This document shows, piece by piece, positions 56,753 through 64,000 of a stretch of 64,000 nt of DNA. A model generated the notes under the pieces. The model searched no databases. It was not told where the DNA came from and saw only the letters and a program-made list of their open reading frames with translations. Positions within the stretch are counted from its first letter, which is position 1. The number at the start of each line of letters is the position of its first letter. The translations under genes and the position numbers were made by a program. The stretch lies in contig CM019063.1 in the NCBI GenBank assembly GCA_009667805.1, forward strand, positions 198,504,954 to 198,568,953. Direction: 5' to 3'. Source of the stretch: Leptobrachium leishanense. Taxonomy: Eukaryota > Chordata > Amphibia > Anura > Megophryidae.

Positions 56753-57420
56753 ATGTCTGAGAGGGTGTACAGCGCCGAGGAGGCATATGCCATCCTGGCG
56801 TCAGAATCTGAGGCATCTGCGTCAGACTCAGACCCTCATTTCGACCCCGCTAACTGCTCAGAGACGTCGCTAGATACATTATCTACGCTGGCTGATGTAT
56901 CTAGTGATGTTTCTGATGCAGATCCTGGGTCACCACCTGCCAGCAGGAGACGCACAGCTCCAGCTGAGGAGTGGGTAGTGCCTCATCGCCAGAGGCCAGA
57001 TATCCCTCCTTTCACGGCAAATCCTGGCATCAATATTGATGTTGCAGGATTTACCGCCACACAGTTTTTGCAGGTGTTTATGGGGGATGATTTGTTGGGC
57101 CACATCGTGGCCCAATCAAATCTGTATGCCCATCAGCATTGTGCTGCGAAGCCAGACTCCTACTTGGCAAGGCAGCAATGGACCCCGCTAGATGTGCCAG
57201 AATTTCTGAAATTCTGGGCACTTACTATGCTGAGGGCATCATAAAGAAGCCCTCAATTCGCTCCTACTGGAGCAGTAGCCCCATCTGCTCTACCCCCATT
57301 TACCCCCAATCAATGTCACGTAGAAGGTATGAAAACATTTTGCGTTTCATGCACTTCAGTGACAACAGCCTGTGCCCCCTAGAGAGCATCCCCAGTTTGA
57401 CAGGCACCAGACTTTTACAT
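56753..57420 (+). pseudogene. piggyBac-type transposase, N-terminal third only
   Basis: The start is MSERVYSAEEAYAIL (ATG at 56753), followed by an acidic Ser-rich stretch (SESEASASDSDP) typical of vertebrate piggyBac N-termini. The start of the DDE_Tnp_1_7 region comes next: FTANPGINIDV, FLQVFMGDDLLGHIVAQSN, QQWTPLDVPEFLKF. A frame change near 57230 separates this from GIIKKPSIRSYWS, STPIYPQSMSRRRYENILRF and MHFSDN. Similarity ends by FDRHQ near 57415. The catalytic Asp residues, which lie further C-terminal, are absent, so the element cannot move itself. Confidence 0.85.
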
Positions 57421-57469
57421 TTTATTCGTACATTTTTATGTTCTACAATTGGTGCTGTATTTTGCCAAA

Positions 57470-58735
57470 ATCTTTGCACACCTATGCATGGGGGGCATGG
57501 GTGTACTCAGGAGATCTTGCAGAAAACAACCTGGAGAGTTTTCATTCAGTAACAAACAACAGTGTCTCCTAAATCACAGTCCAAAACTACTGTGGGCGTA
57601 AATATCTGAAAATTGAAAAATTACACCACACACCTTCTCAAATGTTTTGGGCTAAAACCGTTGCATCCATGTCATCAAAGCACTCCATATGCAATACCTT
57701 AGGGTGTCAACATAACAAATATAAACAATTTTCTGGCAATAATTCAAACTGGGGTATGCGGTAGACCCAAAACCAAAGATAGGCCTAGCTGAAGAAATAA
57801 TCTCAATTTCAACTCTAATGACAAAGTCATAAAAATTGTATTTGAACCTTCCAAAATCCTGGCAAACCTATGCATGGGGGGCATGGGTGTACTCAGGAGA
57901 TCTTGCAGAAAACAACCTGGAGAGTTTTCATGCAGTAACAAACAACAGTGTCTCCTAAATCACAGTCCAAAACTACTGTGGGCGTAAAAATCTGAAAATT
58001 GAAAAATTACACCACACACCTTCTCAAATGTTTTGGGCTAAAACCGTTGCATCCATGGCATCAAAGCACTCCATATGCAATACCTTGGGGTGTCAACATA
58101 ACAAATATAAACAATTTTCTGGCAATAATTCAAACTGGGGTATGCGGTAGACCCAAAACCAAAGATAGGCCTAGCTGAAGAAATAATCTCAATTTCAACT
58201 CCAATGACAAAGTCATAAAAATTGTATTTGAACCTTCCCAAAATCCTGGCAAACCTATGCATGGGGGGCATGGGTGTACTCAGGAGATCTTGCAGAAAAC
58301 AACCTGGAGAGTTTTCATGCAGTAACAAACAACAGTGTCTCCTAAATCACAGTCCAAAACTACTGTGGGCGTAAAAATCTGAAAATTGAAAAATTACACC
58401 ACACACCTTCTCAAATGTTTTGGGCTAAAACCGTTGCATCCATGGCATCAAAGCACTCCATATGCAATACCTTAGGGTGCCAACATAACAAATATAAACA
58501 ATTTTCTGGCAATAATTCAAACTGGGGTATGCGGTAGACCCAAAACCAAAGAAAGGCCTAGTTGAAGAAATAATCTCAATTTCAACTCCAATGACAAAGT
58601 CATAAAAATTGTATTTGAACCTTCCCAAAATCCTGGCAAACCTATGCATGGGGGGCATGGGTGTACTCAGGAGATCTTGCAGAAAACAACCTGGAGAGTT
58701 TTCATGCAGTAACAAACAACAGTGTCTCCTAAATC
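57470..58735. repeat. tandem array, 387-bp monomers (4 copies)
   Basis: The landmark GCATGGGTGTACTCAGGAGA lies at 57495, 57881, 58268 and 58655 (spacing 386-387). Copies are nearly identical, so the array is young or homogenised. Minus-strand open frames within it repeat with the same period and are by-products. Confidence 0.92.
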
Positions 58736-58989
58736 ACAGTCCAAAACTGATGTGGGTGTGAAAATGAAAAATGACCACCAAACTGTATCCAATTTGTTTG
58801 GAGCAAACGGATGCATCCATAGCATAAAAACACTCCATTTACAATACTTTGGGGTGTTAGCTTACCAAATATATGCACGTTCATAAAACTGGGGTATGTA
58901 AAAAGGCCCCTAAAAAGAAGATAAGCAAAGAAGATACTGTATGTCAAATTAGAAAATTGACAAGCACATGTCAAAGATTGGCGTAGCAC

Positions 58990-60230
58990 CCCAAAAACAA
59001 CAGAACAAATCTATATATGGGTGGTATCAATTTACTCAGAAGATGTTGCTGAACATATTTTGGGGTGTTTTTTGGCAGTAACCATAACTGGATTTGACAA
59101 TTCATGCCTAAAGTACAATGTGTGAAAAAATAACACAAAAAGTGACTACCTGAAAGTTTGACATAGAGCTAGTGCATGGAAAGTGTTAAAATACAACTCT
59201 TTGAAGCACCCTAGGGTGTGCCCTTTCTAAAAATATATGGTTTGATGGGGGTAAATTACTTTGGCCGGCTTCAAAAATGTCCCAAATAGGACATGGGTGC
59301 ATGATGACGAAATGGGAAAATTCCAAGTTGGAAAACTGAAATGCGCACCCCCCAAATAAGGCCTATTAGCCCCCAAATGACCCGACATACCTATACATGG
59401 GTGGTATCAATTTACTCAGAAGATGTTGCTGAACATATTTTGGGGTGTTTTTGGCAGTAACCCATAACTGGATTTGACAATTCATGCCTAAAGTACAATG
59501 TGTGTGAAAAAATAACACAAAAAGTGACTACCTGAAAGTTTGACATAGAGCTAGTGCATGGAAAGTGTTAAAATACAACTCTTTGAAGCACCCTAGGGTG
59601 TGCCCTTTCTAAAAATATATGGTTTGATGGGGGTAAATTACTTTGGCCGGCTTCAAAAATGTCCCAAATAGGACATGGGTGCATGATGACGAAATGTGAA
59701 AATTCCAAGTTGGAAAACTGAAATGCGCACCCCCCAAATAAGGCCTATTAGCCCCCAAATGACCCGACATACCTATACATGGGTGGTATCAATTTACTCA
59801 GAAGATGTTGCTGAACATATTTTGGGGTGTTTTTTGGCAGTAACCCATAACTGGATTTGACAATTCATGCCTAAAGTACAATGTGTGTAAAAAAATAACA
59901 CAAAAAGTGACTACCTGAAAGTTTGACATAGAGCTAGTGCATGGAAAGTGTTAAAATACAACTCTTTGAAGCACCCCAGGGTGTGCCCTTTCTAAAAATA
60001 TATGGTTTGATGGGGGTAAATTACTTTGGCCGGCTTCAAAAATGTCCCAAATAGGACATGGGTGCATGATGACGAAATGTGAAAATTCCAAGTTGGAAAA
60101 CTGAAATGCGCACCCCCCAAATAAGGCCTTTTAGCCCCCAAATGACCCGACATACCTATACTTGGGTGGTATCAATTTACTCAGAAGATGTTGCTGAACA
60201 TATTTTGGGGTGCTTTTTGGCAGTAAACCT
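58990..60230. repeat. tandem array, about 382-bp monomers (4 copies)
   Basis: The landmark GTGGTATCAATTTACTCAGA lies at 59021, 59401, 59783 and 60166. The landmark region resembles that of the 387-bp array (TACTCAG.AGAT.TTGC, then GCAGTAAC), so both arrays derive from one ancestral monomer. The outermost copies are the most diverged. Confidence 0.9.
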
Positions 60231-60289
60231 TAAAGTTCACAGTACATGTATTCTTAAATTGCGTTCAAAAAAAAAAAATCACCAAATTT

Positions 60290-60902
60290 TTTTTTTCTCA
60301 AACTTTGGCATAGATTTGTGGTAAAATGGTTTGCATGGAAAGAGTCAAAATACCCCAAGTTTAATACCTTGATTTGTGTACTTTAAAAAAATATGTATAT
60401 GTGGAGGGTTATTCAGGAATTAGTGACAGATATCAGTGTTACAATGTCACTATCACTAGTTTTGAAAATAAACTCTTTGGAAATGGCAAAGTGCTACTTG
60501 CACTTATTGTTGCATAAAATAAGGAAAAAAGCGAGGAATATGTAAACATTGGGTATTGCTAAACTCAGTACTAAATTTAGAAACTACTAAAGAATTAATT
60601 TTTTTTGACGGTTGTTGATACATAAGAAATTTTGGGGGTCAAAGTTCGAAAAAGTGGTGTTTTTTCAATTTTTGTGTCATATTTCACAATATTTTTTATA
60701 GTAAATTATATGAAATGATGAAAAAAATGGTATCTTTATAAAGTCCATTTAGTGACGAGAAAAACAGTGTAAAATATGTGTGGGTTACATAAACGAGTAA
60801 GAGGAAAATTTGACGTAAACACTAAGAGCGCAGAAACGTAAGAACAGCAGCGGTCACGAACGGACGGATTTGTGTAAAACCGCCCGGTCACTAAGGAGTT
60901 AA
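60290..60902. repeat. right end of piggyBac-like element
   Basis: AT-rich, ending CGCCCGGTCACTAAGGAGTTAA. Matches 7620-7963 over about 340 bp (AAATTGGGTATT, ACATAAAC.AGTAAGAGGAAAA, TTTGACGTAAACAC), showing a separately amplified short derivative. Confidence 0.75.
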
Positions 60903-60945
60903 TGGGGAAAACCTGCACCTGCAAGATTCCCTGTAGCTTCCCCAT

Positions 60946-61382
60946 TTAAGGCTAGGGACAGATGAGCGCATTTTCTGCGGCCACCGTCAAAATGTACGTC
61001 GATGCGTGCGCACGCATTTTTTCACGGAATACGCTTAAGTGGTCAGACGACCACAGTCGCACAGTCGCAGGTACTCACCAACGCAATTCTAGGGAAATCC
61101 GGCTGTTTGAACGTTATGTAGGCCGCACACTAGCAGCGTCTGACGTCTCCTAATCACGCACACACGCTGCTATGCGGCCGCAGCGCACTCTGTACGTCTG
61201 TAGCAGCGGTTTCACGTTCTGAGAAAAATGCGTTCATTTGCCGGTTGCGTGGTGTCGGCGCACTTTTGTACGCACGTACTGCGTATATTGGCCGTCATTG
61301 GCCGTTATGTGCTGCTACTGCCGCCGTGATTTAGTGCGCCTGCACGCGCGTTCCGACTGCCCCACTCTGACCCTAGCCTTAG
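60946..61382. mobile_element. piggyBac-type MITE (TTAAGGCTAGGG ends)
   Basis: TTAAGGCTAGGGACAGATG and CACTCTGACCCTAGCCTTA are inverted ends; the right border reads TTAG instead of TTAA. Second copy of the family at 27383-27815, with the shared interior ATGCGTGCGCACGCA and CTAGCAGCGTCTGACGTCTC. It lies only 44 bp right of the large piggyBac-like element. Confidence 0.8.
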
Positions 61383-61639
61383 AGTTAAATTCTGGGGCAG
61401 GCACTACAACGGCACCTTGCCCCGGAATGCAGCGTTACCCTCAATGATACTTCCTGGAGTCCATAGGACTCCATGGAGGGTTGCGCTGCTGGGCCGCGAG
61501 CCCTGCGCGATCTCACTCTCGCAAGATCGCACAGCACTGTGGAGTGTTTGTGGGGGGAGCCTGAGGACTATTTGTCCCCAGTTTCACTCTGCTCTCGGCA
61601 GCAAGAAGCAGTGGATTGGGCCACTGTTCGCACCGCGGG
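61383..61639. repeat. MITE-like fragment, ATTACA-end family
   Basis: AGTCCATAGGACTCCATGGA and GCGCGATCTCACTCTCGCAA match the CTATGGACTCC and CTCGCGAGAT words of 9813-10021 and 24938-25647. Ends unclear. Confidence 0.45.
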
Positions 61640-62116
61640 ATGAGAGAAACATAGAAACATAGAAAAATGTCGGCAGATAAGAACCTTTTGGCCCATCTAG
61701 TCTGCCCAATTACATGGATACTTTACCTGGATTTATCTTTTGTTTAGGATAGCCTTATGCCTATCCCATGCTTGCTTAAATTCAATTACTGTTTTGGCCT
61801 CTACCACTTCAACTGGAAGGCTGTTCCATGTATCCACCACCCTCTCAGTAAAATAACGCTTCCTGATGTTACTTTTAAACCTTTGCCCCTCTAATCTAAG
61901 ACTATGTCCTCTTGTTTTGCTACTTTGTTTCCTTTTAAATATACTCCCTTCCTCTACCTTGTGGATTCCCTTTACGTATTTAAATGTTTCTATCATATCT
62001 CCTCTGTCTCGTCTTTTTTCCAAGCTGTACATATTAAGATCATTAAGCCTTTCCTGGTAACTTTTCTCCTTCAAGCCGTACACCATTTTAGTAGCCCTTC
62101 TCTGAACTCTCTCTAA
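61640..62116 (-). pseudogene. CR1/Rex-type LINE 3' end
   Basis: On the minus strand the frame reads GLKEKSYQERLNDLNMYSLE, RRDRGDMIETFKYVKGI, RGHSLRLEGQRFKSNIRKRY and VVDTWNSLPVEVVEAKTV, the C-terminal part of a LINE reverse transcriptase, ending at 61733. The 3' tail at 61640-61735 contains the ATAGAAACATAGAAA short repeat typical of this LINE group. 5' truncated at about 62116. Confidence 0.85.
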
Positions 62117-62384
62117 GATGTCTATGAGTATTTGTATGAGAGGTGAGTATTTGATTTATTGGAGGGGTTTTAGCTGGTGCTAACAGTTTCTGCAGAATTG
62201 AAATACCTTACTTATCCAAATTCTAATTGCTGATTGCTAATCCTGTACTTAACATGGGGAGCACAAAGTAAACTAAGCTACCGCAAGCTAATACAATCAC
62301 CAATGCGCTAACAGATTTTTCACGGGTTTAGTGTCAGGAAGGTAATATGGGGAGCATGCATTAAAGTCACTTATCCTAGTGTTG
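62117..62384. repeat. fragment of the MITE found beside the TAS2R copies, inverted
   Basis: The stretch at about 62220-62375 is the reverse complement of 4790-4950 (GTACTTAACATGGGGAGCAC, AAGGTAATATGGG.GCATGCA, AAAGTCA). It is therefore a third copy of that family, outside the duplication. Confidence 0.55.
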
Positions 62385-63189
62385 AGGGGGTTATTCAAAG
62401 ACCACCAAATTGGTCACAGAATTGCACATTTCCCCATATAGTGCAATTTCGTGTCCATTCGGTTTTTCAAAAAGCTGGCTATTTGCCAAATATTGGCAAA
62501 TTGCCAGCAGAATATGGTGACCTTCAGTGGCAGTATAATCCCCACAGAGAAGTAATGGTTAATATATTCAGTGAACGTCGAACAGCTGTGAAAAGTTGTC
62601 AAAATGTCCTGATTTTCTGTGGTTTCATTCGACAGGTTTAAGTAGGCGAATCCCATAGGTTTCAATGCAAAGAAAATGCCCCTTTTCTCTTAAATATTTA
62701 TTCAACCATTTATTCTTTTCATTTGCATCAAAAACTCTTATTTATTAGAATTTCTTTAGGCATTTTTCAGCCAAATTTTTGATTCTGATTTTCTTTATAA
62801 GTCGTTTTTTTTTTAAATTCTGTAACAGACCTTTTTATTGCTATTAATAGGACCTCGTATCTTATTTCCAAGCATTTTCATGCATTAGTTTTTTAAAATG
62901 CGTTTTAAAAGTTATGTTTTTTTTTGTAATCCATGTTCGGCGGCTGGTCGGTGGGTAGTCTGCATTTGTCGGCGGCTGGTCGGTGGGTTGTCTGCATTTG
63001 TCGGCGGGTTTGTGGCTGCACTCAGTCAAATCAATTTGGCACTTTTACACCGGTTTTTCAAACTGATTCGGCTGTTTTAGGATCATTCGGCAGGCCGATT
63101 TGCCACATTACGGGGACCCTGCGGTGAATGCTGAATTCACCGACAGGTCAGCGAATTGAACTCGCCAAAGTGCTCTCTGAATAACCCCT
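62385..63189 (+). repeat. MITE, AGGGTTATTC family
   Basis: GAGGGGGTTATTCAAAGA and CTCTCTGAATAACCCC are the inverted ends; interior as in 8166-8968. TAGTGTT occurs just outside both ends (62377-62383 and 63191-63197) and may be a target duplication. GGCGGCTGGTCGGTGGGT is duplicated inside it (62939-62997). Confidence 0.75.
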
Positions 63190-64000
63190 TTAGTGTTCAC
63201 TATGTAATTTTGCCAAATCAGTTTATTGGATGCAACCATACTGTATATGTTAACATACAAGAGAATACTTGAAAACGTGAGAAAGTTCAATGTATCCTTG
63301 CTGTTAAAATACTTTCTCAAAAAGAAAAAAAAAGGAAGATAACACAATCAGCTCCTTCAAAGTCTGAGGGAGGAATTCATATTTAAAGTAATAATGAACT
63401 CAAAAAAGTTCCAAAAATAGTCACAGCATCATACAAGGGAAATGCCTCCTGATATCCCAACATCCACATAAAAGGGACAGGGTGTCATTAGTTTTCTTGT
63501 ACCACTTCTAAACGTAACAATGATGATCAAAACTACATCTTGTTTTGTCTTTTCAAGGTGTATAGTGGTTCTAATATGACGTGCATTTGAATTTTTCAAT
63601 GAAAAATCATACATAAGGAAATGGATAATTTTATAGTCCTCAAATATATTACAGCATACTTTTTAAAATATGTTCTTTGAGTTTTTAATGCTATGATTGT
63701 GTTTATTACATGATCAAAGGGGTAAATAAACTCATTAATGCTGGTTTTAATTGCTCTTGGCATAGTTACCAGAATGTGCTTTTCCTCCTCTGTTGATGGT
63801 TTACTCAAGTCAAAACAATCTATATTTATTACATTTTAATACCCTCAATAAAACGCTTGTTGAAGCTTTACTTTCCTGTATCACAAGCATTACGAGAAGT
63901 CAGACATATAAAACCAAATTTCTGTAAAGATTAATATTGTATTAATGCAATAATGCCATCACATTGATATCTTGTGAAGAAGGTGGTGGGAACTTTAGAG
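63190..64000. other. gene-free stretch with a LINE tail
   Basis: AGAGAATACTTGAAAACGTG, then TTCAATGTATCCTTGCTG at 63255-63300 is a diverged copy of the LINE tail seen at 49125. The rest is AT-rich with no recognised feature; short open frames have no familiar motif. Confidence 0.4.

Larger units (their letters stand above)
55405..60902 (+). mobile_element. piggyBac-like element, 5.5 kb, defective
   Basis: TTAA at 55405-55408 and 60899-60902. Inverted ends CCCCTTAAGGACC and GGTCACTAAGGAG. Layout: hairpin cluster, A-rich repeats, telomere-like array, transposase N-terminus, then two groups of tandem monomers of about 380 bp and a 3' end shared with 7620-7963. The large size compared with autonomous piggyBac elements (about 2.5-4 kb) comes from the tandem arrays. 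Confidence 0.85.

Overview
The window reads as vertebrate nuclear DNA, most likely from a frog or other amphibian. The only clearly intact host genes are three single-exon bitter-taste receptors (TAS2R). The rest is dense, deeply nested repeat DNA of kinds common in anuran genomes: Tc1/mariner, hAT-like, piggyBac-like and CR1/L2-type LINE elements, plus MITEs, minisatellites and microsatellites. The amphibian assignment is inference; no species can be named from the sequence.

Host genes: TAS2R copies lie on the minus strand at 5699-6676, 23419-24396 and 49403-50380, each 325 codons. The first two differ at 13 residues. They sit in a duplicated segment (4136-7040 and 19692-24757). A second homologous pair of blocks (9236-10266 and 36054-37550) lies in the same order. 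The simplest reading is one tandem duplication of about 6 kb whose second copy was later expanded by transposons to about 18 kb. The third receptor is an older paralogue.

Mobile DNA, left to right: Tc1 element (824-2465); short TIR hairpin and 29-bp minisatellite (3250-4135); hAT-like element 11962-15369 with its own 8-bp TSD, holding a second hAT-like element (12600-13635) and a 39-bp minisatellite; decayed Tc1 (19020-19623); palindromic foldback element (20576-22714) carrying a hammerhead-ribozyme insertion (21171-21566); hAT-like element 25648-32851 whose internal minisatellite was split by another hAT-like element (26754-32318), which in turn holds a Tc1 element, a piggyBac-type MITE and a CR1-like LINE; another Tc1-type element (37782-39877); hAT-like element with a 34-bp minisatellite (42401-43760); a 28-bp minisatellite (45897-47270); second copy of the first Tc1 (53401-55047); and a 5.5-kb piggyBac-like element (55405-60902) with a hairpin cluster, a telomere-like array and eight monomers of about 380 bp.

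Best candidate for something new: the 396-bp insertion at 21171-21566. It has a 13-bp target duplication, 61-bp terminal direct repeats spaced 331 bp, and one well-formed type I hammerhead motif on the minus strand. That is what a small retrozyme (a retroelement copied through circular RNA) would leave behind. A second, weaker hammerhead-like motif lies at 35987-36034. All boundaries and alignments were made by eye, so small offsets are possible.
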